The notes beneath the pieces are model-generated. The model was not told where the DNA came from. It saw only the letters and a program-made list of their open reading frames with translations, and did no database searches. This document shows, piece by piece, positions 35,207 through 43,808 of a stretch of DNA of 64,000 nucleotides. The stretch's first letter is position 1. Each line of letters starts with the position of its first letter. Source of the stretch: Salisaeta longa DSM 21114 (GTDB taxonomy: Bacteria > Bacteroidota > Rhodothermia > Rhodothermales > Salinibacteraceae); contig NZ_ATTH01000001.1 in the NCBI RefSeq assembly GCF_000419585.1, positions 1,758,005 to 1,822,004 on the forward strand. The letters run 5' to 3'. The position numbers were made by a program, and so were the translations under genes.

Positions 35207-36805
35207 ATGAACATCGGCCGCCGCACCTACACCTTGATGTGGGATGCCCATTCCGTAACGGGCCTCGTCATCGGACTCGCGCTGTTCGTCCTCTTTTTTA
35301 CGGGCGCGCTCGTCCTTTTCCGTGGCGAGATCCGGCAATGGGAAGAGCCTGCGCTGCGCACGGTGCAGGGCCCGCGCCAGCCGCTCGATGCGCTCGTCAC
35401 GCCGGTGCTTGACAGCCTGGGCAAGGGCCAGCAGCCGCCGTCGTACGTGCTCATGGAGATGCCGACGGAGCATGCCGGCACCCTGTATCTTTACGCTGCG
35501 GGCAACACGCACAAGCCCTCGCACACCGCCTGGGTAAATCCGGTAACCGGCGCCTGGGTGAGTCCGCCCACGGGGGCCGATGCGACGCAAACGCTGTACT
35601 ACCTGCACTTCTTCTACCAGTTGGGGCGCTGGGGCCTGTACCTGACGGGGTTTGTGGGCCTCTTTATGCTCCTCGCCATCCTGACGGGCACCGTGGTGCA
35701 CTGGAAGCGACTGGTGAAGGATTTCTTCCGGTTTCGCCCTTCCAAGAAGCTGCGCGTGGCCTGGGCCGACGCCCACAAGGTGCTCGGCACCCTGGGCCTT
35801 CCCTTCCAAGCGCTGTTCGCCTTCACCGGGGCCTACATGGGCCTGCTGGGCTTACTCGCGCTGCCCTACGCCGCGCTCCTGTACGACGGCCAGCCCACGC
35901 AGATGTACCGCGACGCCGGCTACTACGGCCCCGCCGTAACCGTCGACTCGGCGGCCATAGCCCCCGCGGGCCTGCCGCGCCTCCAAGCGTTTGTCGCACG
36001 CACCGAGCGGCAGTGGACCGACTTTGAAGTGACGAGCGTCATCGCGAGCGGACTGGGCACGCCTACGGCCCGCGTTGAGGTGATTGGTGAACGGCGCGGG
36101 GCCGCGGTTGGAGGCACCGGCGCCCTCGTCTTTCATCGCACCACCGGCCGTATCCTCGCGCGCCGCGCCCCCACGGCCGTCGGTCCGCTGAACAGTGCTG
36201 TCCAAACCATGGAGCGCTTGCACTTTGCGGCCGTCGGCGGGCGGGCGCTCGACCTGCTCTTCTTGCTGCTGGCCCTCGCCTCGTGCGTTGTCATCCTTAC
36301 CGGCAACTTCACCTGGCTGGAGGCCCGAAAGCGGCAAGACCGGTGGACCCACGCGCTGATGGCACGGGCCACCGCGGGCGTCGCTACGGGGCTGCTGCCG
36401 GCCACGGCGCTGCTCTTCCTTGCCATGCGCTTCCTTCCAACCGATGCTGCCCCCGCGCTTACAGCCGGCCCCGTATTTTTTGGCGGCTGGGCGCTGGCGC
36501 TGCTGTACGCGCTGGCACAACCCAACGTGGCGCGCACGCATCGGCAGTTGCTCATCGCAGGCGGCGGGCTGGCCCTTCTGCTTCCGCTGGTGAACGGATG
36601 GATGACCGGCGATTGGCTATGGACCGTGGGGCGCACGCAGCGGTGGAGCACGTGGGGCGTCGACGTTGGGGCGGTGTGCGCCGGCCACGCGGCCCTCGCG
36701 GGCGCCGCGTGGATCGACACCGATCCGGCCGATGAAGCCCCTGCGCCTCCTTCGCAGCGCAACGGGCGACGTCCGCACGAGGTGACGCTGCAGACTGCGC
36801 CCTAG
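35207..36805 (+). CDS. PepSY-associated membrane protein (siderophore-iron reductase-like)
   Basis: 532 residues with about seven membrane helices. It opens with the family motif LMWDAHSVTGLVIGLALFVL, followed by a periplasmic region (about 45-140) with HTAWVNPVTGAWVSPP, then LHFFYQLGRWGLYLTGFVGL and WADAHKVLGTLGLPFQALFA. Membrane histidines (DAHSVTG, LHFF, DAHKVLG, LHFAAVGG) sit where heme ligands are expected. Related proteins next to siderophore receptors (PiuB/FhuF-like systems) are thought to reduce ferric siderophores in the periplasm to release iron. It closes the first operon. Confidence 0.85.
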   Translation: MNIGRRTYTLMWDAHSVTGLVIGLALFVLFFTGALVLFRGEIRQWEEPALRTVQGPRQPLDALVTPVLDSLGKGQQPPSYVLMEMPTEHAGTLYLYAAGNTHKPSHTAWVNPVTGAWVSPPTGADATQTLYYLHFFYQLGRWGLYLTGFVGLFMLLAILTGTVVHWKRLVKDFFRFRPSKKLRVAWADAHKVLGTLGLPFQALFAFTGAYMGLLGLLALPYAALLYDGQPTQMYRDAGYYGPAVTVDSAAIAPAGLPRLQAFVARTERQWTDFEVTSVIASGLGTPTARVEVIGERRGAAVGGTGALVFHRTTGRILARRAPTAVGPLNSAVQTMERLHFAAVGGRALDLLFLLLALASCVVILTGNFTWLEARKRQDRWTHALMARATAGVATGLLPATALLFLAMRFLPTDAAPALTAGPVFFGGWALALLYALAQPNVARTHRQLLIAGGGLALLLPLVNGWMTGDWLWTVGRTQRWSTWGVDVGAVCAGHAALAGAAWIDTDPADEAPAPPSQRNGRRPHEVTLQTAP

Positions 36806-36924
36806 CGCCTGCGTGCTCGAATTAGCACCTGTCTGCTGCTGATTAGTTTGTTTAAACCTTAACAGCTCTGCGGCTTGCATTCGTCGCTACGGCGTGCTAC
36901 GCTATCTATACGTTGTTTATAACA

Positions 36925-36936
36925 AGTCTAAATAAG
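36925..36936 (+). promoter_or_regulatory. motif shared by the two iron/heme operons, second copy
   Basis: AGTCTAAATAAG, ending 6 bp before the second receptor's ATG. That position overlaps any ribosome-binding site, so if the motif is a -10 region the mRNA would be nearly leaderless; if an operator, it would block initiation. GCTATCT lies 24 bp upstream (13 bp in the first copy, a difference of about one helical turn). Confidence 0.4.
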
Positions 36937-36942
36937 AACGGC

Positions 36943-39066
36943 ATGCGAGGCTTTCTTGCACTCCTGCTGGTCATGAGCTGCTCCGGCACGCTTGCTGCCG
37001 CGCAGCGCGCGCCGGTCGACACGGTGTATGCCGATACCACGCGGGGCGCGGTTCGTATCGCACCCACCAGCCAGTTCGACGCGCCCCTGGCCCTCGATGA
37101 AATCGTCGTCACGGCCACGCGCAGCCAAACCACGCTGGCCAACGTGCCGGTGCCCACACAAATCATCGGGCGGAAAGACATTCAGTCCAGCGGCGCCATT
37201 CGGCTCGCCGACCTCCTGGCCGAGCAGCCGGGCTTGCAGCTGAGCTACGACCACGGCGCGGGCCTGCAGGTGCAGGGGCTTGCCTCCGACTACACGCGCA
37301 TCCTCATCGACGGCGAACCCGTCATTGGCCGCACCGCCGGCACCCTCAACCTCAACCGCATCACCGTGGCCGACGTGCAGCGCGTGGAAATTGTGCGCGG
37401 CCCGTCGTCTTCGCTGTACGGGAGCGACGCCCTCGCGGGCGTGGTCAACATCATCACGCGCGATGCAAGCGGTCCCCCCGAGGCCAGCTTTCATGCCCGC
37501 TATGGCTCGCACGGCATGACCGACGTGGGCGTGCGTGCGTCCGCTACCCCGGGGCCCTTGCGTGCGAAAGTGTTTCTGAGCCACTATGCCTCCAACGGCT
37601 ACGATCTAACGCCCGCCTCGGTGGCGCCCACCATGCCTTCGTTTGCCGACTACATCGGCCGCACCACGCTCCGGTACGCCCTTGGCGCACGCACCACGCT
37701 GTCGGTGCAGGGGCGGTGGGCCCACCAGACGCAAACCAGCCGCGTATCCGTCACCAACGAAACGCAGCTATTCACAAATGATGGGGAGCGCACCGACTGG
37801 CTGCTCACCCCGACGCTCACACACACCCGGAGCGGCGTCTCGCTCGAAGCCCAGGTGGTCGCCTCGGGCTACCGCACGCGTACCGCCCTAACCGGCGTAG
37901 ACGACGGCGCCTCGCTAAGCCGCGCACGCTTCAATCAGCAGTACCGCAAGGCCGAGCTCCAGCTGCAAGCTCCGCTCGGATCACGCCACGTGCTCACCAC
38001 CGGCGGCGGCTACATTCGTGAAACGGTGGATGCGGATCGGGTGACCGGCGCACGCACCGGCGGATTTTTCTTCGTGCAAGACGAGTGGGCGCCGGTTGCG
38101 TGGCTTGACGTGGTGCCCAGCGCGCGCCTCGATGCGCACAGCGACTACGCCACGCGCGTGAGTCCGAAGCTCGCGCTGATGGCACGCCCGATGGATGGCC
38201 TCCGCCTGCGGGCCTCGGTGGGCAGCGGGTACAAAGCCCCGGCCTTCCGGCAACTCTATCTCAACTTTACCAACCCGCAGGTGGGCTACACCGTGCTGGG
38301 GGCGCAGGAAGTGGTGCAGGGGCTGGCGCGCCTCCGGGCGCAAGGCCACATTGCGGCCTTGCTGGCCGACCCCGCTACGCTTGGCGGCCCCATCGAAGCC
38401 GAGCGCTCGGTAGCGGTCAACGTGGGCGGTGGGGTCGACCTCCCGTATCGCGCAACGCTGCGCGTCAATCTGTTCCACAACGAAGTGCGCGACCTCATCG
38501 ACACGCAGCCCATCGCGCGCCGAACCAATGGGCAGCAAGTGTTCACGTACTTCAACCGGGGCCGCGTCTTCACACAGGGTATCGAGGCGGAACTGGGGTG
38601 GAACGCGGGGCGCGGGCTCGACGCCGCCTTCAGCTACACCTACCTCAACGCCAAAGACCGCGACGTACTGGCCGACCTGCAGGCCGGCCGCATCTACCGC
38701 CGCACCGAGAGCGGACGCGACGTGCCGGTATCGCCCGACGATTATGCTGGCCTGCGCGGCCGCTCGCACCACCGTTTTACTGCGCAACTCACCTACCGCC
38801 TCCCCGATGCCGGCTTTACCGCATCGGTACGCGGGCGCTACCGCGGGCGCTACGGCTTTGCCGACCGCAACGGCAACGGCATTGTAGACGTGGCCCGCGA
38901 GTACGCCCCCGGCTACGGCATGCTCGACATCACCCTTACCCAATCCTTTGCGGACCATTTTGAGGCCCAAGTGGGCGTCGAAAATGCGACGGACCGCGTC
39001 AGCCTCCAATACACGCCGCAGCTCTCGGGCCGCACCTGGTTCGTGGGGCTGCGCGCGCACCTGTAA
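36943..39066 (+). CDS. TonB-dependent receptor, heme/BtuB-like
   Basis: About 707 residues. After a signal peptide (MRGFLALLLVMSCSGTLAAA), the TonB box-like segment LDEIVVTATRSQTTLANVPV leads to a plug with RLADLLAEQPGLQLSYDHGA, VEIVRGPSSSLYGSDALAGV and VNIITRDASG. The barrel carries the FRAP/NPNL-region equivalent (VSPKLALMARPMDGLRLRAS, then APAFRQLYLNFTNPQVGY) and ends GRTWFVGLRAHL. No carboxypeptidase-like domain is present, unlike the first receptor. HmuY follows 33 bp downstream, so heme or another tetrapyrrole is the probable ligand. The ATG at 36943 gives a proper signal peptide; an upstream GTG/ATG adds 10 residues. Confidence 0.9.
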   Translation: MRGFLALLLVMSCSGTLAAAQRAPVDTVYADTTRGAVRIAPTSQFDAPLALDEIVVTATRSQTTLANVPVPTQIIGRKDIQSSGAIRLADLLAEQPGLQLSYDHGAGLQVQGLASDYTRILIDGEPVIGRTAGTLNLNRITVADVQRVEIVRGPSSSLYGSDALAGVVNIITRDASGPPEASFHARYGSHGMTDVGVRASATPGPLRAKVFLSHYASNGYDLTPASVAPTMPSFADYIGRTTLRYALGARTTLSVQGRWAHQTQTSRVSVTNETQLFTNDGERTDWLLTPTLTHTRSGVSLEAQVVASGYRTRTALTGVDDGASLSRARFNQQYRKAELQLQAPLGSRHVLTTGGGYIRETVDADRVTGARTGGFFFVQDEWAPVAWLDVVPSARLDAHSDYATRVSPKLALMARPMDGLRLRASVGSGYKAPAFRQLYLNFTNPQVGYTVLGAQEVVQGLARLRAQGHIAALLADPATLGGPIEAERSVAVNVGGGVDLPYRATLRVNLFHNEVRDLIDTQPIARRTNGQQVFTYFNRGRVFTQGIEAELGWNAGRGLDAAFSYTYLNAKDRDVLADLQAGRIYRRTESGRDVPVSPDDYAGLRGRSHHRFTAQLTYRLPDAGFTASVRGRYRGRYGFADRNGNGIVDVAREYAPGYGMLDITLTQSFADHFEAQVGVENATDRVSLQYTPQLSGRTWFVGLRAHL

Positions 39067-39099
39067 CTCGTTGTTCATCCATACAAAACACCCGTTCCC

Positions 39100-39768
39100 A
39101 TGCTTTCATCCACCACCCGCCTGCCGGTTGGCCTTGCCCTCGCGCTACTGCTTCTGGTAAGCGCGTGCGACAGCAGCTCCCCCGTTTCATCGGAGGAGGA
39201 CGTCAACCTGTCGGTGCAGACCGTGCAAGACCTGCCCGCCGACCCGGCCACACAAATTGGCCCCAACGGCCGCCCGCGCGGCCTCAATCAGTACACGTTC
39301 TACAGCCTGCGCGAGGGGGATCTTGTGCTTGCACATGATGCCGAAAACCGGGCCGACTCGGCCTCCACGCAGTGGGACATCGCGCTGCAAGCCACCACCA
39401 TTCGCATCAATGGCGGCAGCAGCGGGCCAGGCAACGGCGCGGCCTACGTCGCCGAAGCGGCCTTTCAGGAAGTCAGCTCGGTTGATGTCAGCCGGCTGGC
39501 GGCCGACACCGACGCGCAGCTCGCCATCCCCACCGGCTCCGGCAACGGCTGGTACAACTACAACGCCAACGGGCAGAACTACATTCGCCCCATTCCCGGC
39601 CGCACCATCGTTGTGCGCACCGCCGACGGCGAGGGCTATGCCAAGATTCGCATTCTGAGCTACTACAAGGGCAACCCCGAGCTGCCCACCGACCGCGAGG
39701 CGCATCCGTCGCGCTACTACACGTTCGATTACGTTGTGCGCACCGACGGCGAGCCGTCGTTTGAGTGA
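39100..39768 (+). CDS. HmuY-family lipoprotein
   Basis: 222-residue surface or periplasmic lipoprotein. The lipobox LLLVSAC places the lipidated Cys at about residue 23. The body matches the HmuY family: TFYSLREGDLVLAHDAENR, STQWDIALQATTIRINGG, a Gly-rich turn SSGPGNGAAYV and the C-terminal YFTFDYVVRTDG-like strand YYTFDYVVRTDG. HmuY of Porphyromonas gingivalis binds heme and passes it to the HmuR receptor; this one sits directly after its putative receptor. Heme-ligand residues cannot be assigned by eye. It shares an operon with the chelatase-like gene. Confidence 0.85.
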   Translation: MLSSTTRLPVGLALALLLLVSACDSSSPVSSEEDVNLSVQTVQDLPADPATQIGPNGRPRGLNQYTFYSLREGDLVLAHDAENRADSASTQWDIALQATTIRINGGSSGPGNGAAYVAEAAFQEVSSVDVSRLAADTDAQLAIPTGSGNGWYNYNANGQNYIRPIPGRTIVVRTADGEGYAKIRILSYYKGNPELPTDREAHPSRYYTFDYVVRTDGEPSFE

Positions 39769-39814
39769 CGCCACCGCTCCGCTCGTTTCTCTTTTGCATT
39801 AGGTCTTCCAGCCC

Positions 39815-41470
39815 ATGACTTCTTTGGTTTCCTGGAGCAGACTGTTCGGACTGCTGCTACTTCCGCTGCTGTTTTTTAGCGCGCCCCGCCCGGCGGCCGC
39901 GCAATCACCGAGCTACCTCGTGCTTGCCCCCGACCGTGGCTTTCTTGGCAACGAGGAGATGCGCGACGCCTTCGCTGCCTTTCAGACGCACGAACCCGGC
40001 AGCGCGCTCGCCTTCGTAACGCATGAGCAGACCGCCGCCAACATCGACGCGGCCCTCCGCCGGCTGCCGACGGACACGCAAACTGTCGTGTTGCCGTTCT
40101 TTCTTTCGCCGCACCACGCGCTCTACCAAAAAGCGCGCGCGGCCCTCGCCGATCGTTCGGTGCAGTGGGCCGATCCGTTTGGGACGAGCTACTTGGCCGA
40201 GGAGGTGCTGTTTGATCGCGTAGCGGCGCTCGCGCCGCCCTCAGGCCCCCATGCCCTCGTGGTGGTGGGCTATGGCGCGGCCACCGCGGACGATGCGCGC
40301 GGCATCCAAGCCGATCTGCAGCCGCTCGTGCAGCGCGCCGGGCAAAAGTATGGATTGGATACGACGCGCGTTGTGGTTACCTACGCCCGCTCGGCTCCGG
40401 CCCAGCAAGCCGCCGAGGCTCGCGCTGCGGTGGCGGCGCAGGTGCAGGCACTTGCGCAGACGCACGACCGCGTGGTGGTCGTGCCGTTTCACCTGGGTAT
40501 GCGCTACACCACCATGATGGCTAGCTGGGCGTGGACGAAGCGCGGGCTGCGGGGCATTGAGGGGCTGGCCATCGACGGCGCCGGCGTGCTACCTCATCCC
40601 AACGCCACGCGCTGGCTGCGTCGCACGGCTACCTCGTATCAGACGCTCACGGCCGACGAGGTGGGCGTCATCCTCGTGCCGCACGGCTCCGATTACAACT
40701 GGAACGAGCGCATGCGCCAAAGCCTGGCCCCGCTCGCCCAGGACTACACCGTCGCGCATGCCTTCAGCATGGTCGATCCCTATGTGGTGGAGCGCGCCGT
40801 GCGTGACCTGGAAGCCAAAGGCGTGAAGGCCGCCGTGATGCTACGCATCTTTTCCCTCGAATCCAGTTTCGAAGGCACCGCCCGGTACATCCTGGGCCTT
40901 ACGCCCACCTATCGCGGCGGCATGCACGGTCGGTTTCCGTCGCGCATTGAAACGCACCTGGCCCTTAGCACCGTGGGCGGGCTCGAAGACAGTCCGTTGT
41001 TTGCGCGCGCCCTGCTCGATCGTGCCCAAGCGATCAGCACGAACCCGGCGCAAGAGACGGTGATCTTGCTTGCGCACGGCACCGGCGACGACGCAGCAAA
41101 CGCCCACTGGATGCAGAACCTGCGCACCCTCGCCGACACCATGCGCGCCCGCGGCGGCGATGCGTTCCGCGCCATCAAGGTGCACACGTGGCGCGAGGAC
41201 TGGCCGTCGAAACGCAAACAGACCATCCCTGACATTCGCCAGATGGTGAAAGAGGCATCCGCGGGCGACGGCACCGCGCTCATCATCCCGGCGCGCACCA
41301 CCGGTCAAGGCCGTGGCGAGCAGTACCTAGAGGGCCTCGAGTACCGGTACGGCACCGGGTTTGCGCCCCATCCGCTCTTCATAGCGTGGCTGCGCGCGCA
41401 GGTGCAAGCGGGCATCGAGCGGCTCAACACCACCCCCTCGCCGCCTGCCACCCAACAAGCGGCCCGCTAA
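39815..41470 (+). CDS. exported four-module CbiX/sirohydrochlorin chelatase-like protein
   Basis: 551-residue protein with a signal peptide (residues 1-29, LLLLPLLFFSAPRPAAA). The rest divides into four repeated chelatase half-modules starting near residues 31, 146, 284 and 414, each beginning with a beta strand and loop (LVLAPDRG, VVVGYGAA, ILVPHGSD, ILLAHGTG). Modules 3 and 4 keep the class II chelatase His (290 and 421); modules 1 and 2 have lost it. Cytoplasmic CbiX/SirB enzymes insert Co or Fe into sirohydrochlorin; an exported form beside HmuY and a TonB receptor suggests metal removal from, or insertion into, imported tetrapyrroles. CbiK-P of Desulfovibrio is a known periplasmic relative in fold. 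Activity and direction are inference. Closed by a strong terminator. Confidence 0.82.
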   Translation: MTSLVSWSRLFGLLLLPLLFFSAPRPAAAQSPSYLVLAPDRGFLGNEEMRDAFAAFQTHEPGSALAFVTHEQTAANIDAALRRLPTDTQTVVLPFFLSPHHALYQKARAALADRSVQWADPFGTSYLAEEVLFDRVAALAPPSGPHALVVVGYGAATADDARGIQADLQPLVQRAGQKYGLDTTRVVVTYARSAPAQQAAEARAAVAAQVQALAQTHDRVVVVPFHLGMRYTTMMASWAWTKRGLRGIEGLAIDGAGVLPHPNATRWLRRTATSYQTLTADEVGVILVPHGSDYNWNERMRQSLAPLAQDYTVAHAFSMVDPYVVERAVRDLEAKGVKAAVMLRIFSLESSFEGTARYILGLTPTYRGGMHGRFPSRIETHLALSTVGGLEDSPLFARALLDRAQAISTNPAQETVILLAHGTGDDAANAHWMQNLRTLADTMRARGGDAFRAIKVHTWREDWPSKRKQTIPDIRQMVKEASAGDGTALIIPARTTGQGRGEQYLEGLEYRYGTGFAPHPLFIAWLRAQVQAGIERLNTTPSPPATQQAAR

Positions 41471-41500
41471 CGGCATCCGCCAGATGGCCGCATCCGGCGA

Positions 41501-41540
41501 AGCGGCGTGACGCACCGCTGCGGGCGTCACGCCGCTTTTT
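41501..41540 (+). terminator. strong Rho-independent terminator of the heme operon
   Basis: Perfect 13-bp stem AGCGGCGTGACGC/GCGTCACGCCGCT with a 10-nt loop, followed by TTTTTAT. It lies 31 bp after the chelatase-like gene. Confidence 0.92.
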
Positions 41541-41564
41541 ATCTGCGGTGCTACAAGACCTCCC

Positions 41565-42284
41565 TTACGAGATCTCCTTGTAGAAGCGGAAGCGCCGCTG
41601 ATCGATGCTGTAGTTCCATCCCAGCGCCACCCGCTGGTTTTGGTCGGCCCAGTACGGGAACCGCTCGTTCGGCATCGACCGCTCGCTGAAGAAGTGACGC
41701 GTTTGCTTCGGGAACGGTCGATACGCCGCATCGGCATGGCGCACGTAGTAGGCCGTGCGCAACGCCTGCCTCCACCCCGGAATGGACATCTGGGGCGTCA
41801 GGTTCATGTAGAACGACCGCGTGGCGGTTCCGCGGTTAAACGCGCTAAACTGATACGGATCGAGCACCACCTCGCGGTAGGTGTCGGCGCCGCGGTAGTT
41901 GGTCTCTACGCGGTTGCGCACCACCCATGCCACCAGTTCTTGCTCGTGGGGCTTTTTGGTCTCGGAGAAGATGCAACGCGCCAACCACAGGGTCGAATCA
42001 TCAATCGCTGGCAGTGCCAACAGCGGCTCGGGCGTGAATGTGGGCGCCGGGCTGTAAATGCTCTTGAGGAGCTGGTACGTCTTCGCTGTTCGAGCAGAAG
42101 ACGAACGGCCCTCCAGCCCACGCGTTGAGAGACGCGTGGCCGTGGTCGTCACCGTTGGCTGTGACGCCTGCGCGGTCGTTGCAGATTGTGCAGTGGCCTG
42201 TTGAAATGCCGGTGCCTGAGACACACCAGCAGCCGAAACGGCCAAAAAGAGCGATGCACCAGCAATTGTAGCACGCTTATTCAT
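41565..42284 (-). CDS. SleB/CwlJ-type cell wall hydrolase
   Basis: 239-residue exported protein. The signal peptide is MNKRATIAGASLFLAVSAAG; a Thr/Ser/Ala-rich linker follows (about 25-75). The catalytic domain (about 100-235) begins LWLARCIFSETKKPHEQELV, with the conserved Glu of 'SE' and NRVETNYRGADTYREVVLDP then YQFSAFN, all SleB-family features. Such enzymes are peptidoglycan lytic transglycosylases or amidases; outside spore formers they act in wall turnover. The ATG at 42284 gives the signal peptide directly. Confidence 0.8.
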   Translation of the reverse strand: MNKRATIAGASLFLAVSAAGVSQAPAFQQATAQSATTAQASQPTVTTTATRLSTRGLEGRSSSARTAKTYQLLKSIYSPAPTFTPEPLLALPAIDDSTLWLARCIFSETKKPHEQELVAWVVRNRVETNYRGADTYREVVLDPYQFSAFNRGTATRSFYMNLTPQMSIPGWRQALRTAYYVRHADAAYRPFPKQTRHFFSERSMPNERFPYWADQNQRVALGWNYSIDQRRFRFYKEIS

Positions 42285-42605
42285 ATAGGGGGATACGCTG
42301 TTCGTAGGACGGCGAAACAAGCTGCTGTTCGCATGAAAAATAGTGCTAAGTCCTTCGTAAACAACAACTTGATGTTCGACGGTCGTTTCCGTCGTGCACC
42401 GGTCAACGAGGCCTCTACTTGCAAGTTTCCAGACCGGTATTCCTGTAACCGCTTACGTAACAATTACTTCGTTCAATTAATCGCACCTTCTATTTCTGAT
42501 TTTTACACTCTTCATCCTGTGTTGGCGCTTGCTTCATCTCTGTAATGCGATGGTATGTGCCCGCATACACCTGTAATTTTTTCTTATAGATACGAGCACA
42601 CACGC
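42285..42605. other. divergent intergenic region, AT-rich
   Basis: 321 bp between the cell wall hydrolase and pdxB. Distinctly AT-richer than surroundings (e.g. CAATTAATCGCACC, TTTTTTCTTATAG near 42580). It should hold two promoters. I see no gene, riboswitch or long palindrome. Confidence 0.5.
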
Positions 42606-43808
42606 ATGGCAAAAAACGACCTTCGGATTGTTGCCGATGAAAATATTCCAGCCGTTACCGATGCTTTTTCGGCGCTTGGTTCTGTCATCACCCGCCCGGG
42701 GCGCGCGATTCAACGGGCCGATGTCGCCGATGCAGACGTCCTGCTTGTGCGCAGTGTTACACGCGTAACCCGCCCCCTCCTTGCGGACACGCCCGTTCGG
42801 TTTGTGGGGTCGGCCACCATTGGCACCGACCACATCGATCGTGATTTCCTGGAGGCGGCCGGCGTGGCCTTTGCCCATGCCCCCGGCTCCAATGCCGACT
42901 CCGTTGCCGACTACGTGCTCGCGGCGCTCCTCACGCTGGCAACGCGGCGCGGCGTCGATCTCCGCACGCGCACCGTGGGCGTGGTGGGCTACGGAAATAT
43001 CGGGCGGCGCGTCACACAGCGCCTCGAAGCGCTGGGCCTACGCGTGCTCGTAAACGACCCGCCGCTACGGGCCAATCAGGCGACCGACCGCCCGCTCCAT
43101 CCGCTTACGCACCTGCTGGAAACGGCCGATGTGCTCACGCTGCACGTGCCGCTGACACGCGAGGGGCCGCATCCTACGCAGCACCTCATCGACGCGGCGG
43201 CGCTGCGACGCATGTGCGACGAGGCGTGGCTCCTGAATACGTCGCGCGGGGCGGTCGTCGACAACGCGGCGCTCGGCCATGCCCTGGCCCACAACGCGGT
43301 GCGCGCCGCGGTCTTGGATGTGTGGGAGGACGAGCCAACCCCCGATCCGGCGCTCGTGGAGGCCGTCGACCTGGCCACGCCGCATATTGCCGGCTACGCC
43401 CTCGATGGGAAATTACGCGGGACGCAGATGCTGTACGACGCGGTGTGTCGCCACTTGGACCGAACGCCTGACTGGTCGATGGACGAGGCGTTGCCGCCGG
43501 CACCGGATCCGCTCGTACCGCCCGACCCGCACCTGCCGCCTACCGAGGCGCTGCACGCGCTCGCCCAGCAGGCGTACAGCGTTACGGCCGACGATCAGCG
43601 GTTGCGGCCGCTCGTGAACCAATCGCCCACCAAACGCGGGGCGTTCTTTAGCGGGCTGCGGCGGGAATATCCCGTACGACGAGAAATGCAATGCTACCGC
43701 GTCGATCAGCGGCTCCTCCATCCTGCGCTGCAAGCAGCCGTGACGAACGGACTGCTCACGGGCGGGCTCACGGATCGGGATCGATCTTCAGACGCTCAAT
43801 CTCGATGA
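42606..43808 (+). CDS. pdxB: erythronate-4-phosphate dehydrogenase
   Basis: NAD-dependent enzyme of the DXP-independent branch of pyridoxal 5'-phosphate synthesis (PdxB-SerC-PdxA route). The 400 residues have RIVADENIPAVTDAFSALG at the start, the Rossmann motif VGYGNIGRRV (about 121), the catalytic Arg/Glu/His segments NTSRGAVVDN, VWEDEPTPD and TPHIAGYALDGKLRGTQMLY, the last diagnostic for PdxB. The C-terminal dimerisation region ends REYPVRREMQCYRV. Its 3' end overlaps the convergent lipoprotein gene by 41 bp. Start at 42606 is supported by the family N-terminus. Confidence 0.93.
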   Translation: MAKNDLRIVADENIPAVTDAFSALGSVITRPGRAIQRADVADADVLLVRSVTRVTRPLLADTPVRFVGSATIGTDHIDRDFLEAAGVAFAHAPGSNADSVADYVLAALLTLATRRGVDLRTRTVGVVGYGNIGRRVTQRLEALGLRVLVNDPPLRANQATDRPLHPLTHLLETADVLTLHVPLTREGPHPTQHLIDAAALRRMCDEAWLLNTSRGAVVDNAALGHALAHNAVRAAVLDVWEDEPTPDPALVEAVDLATPHIAGYALDGKLRGTQMLYDAVCRHLDRTPDWSMDEALPPAPDPLVPPDPHLPPTEALHALAQQAYSVTADDQRLRPLVNQSPTKRGAFFSGLRREYPVRREMQCYRVDQRLLHPALQAAVTNGLLTGGLTDRDRSSDAQSR

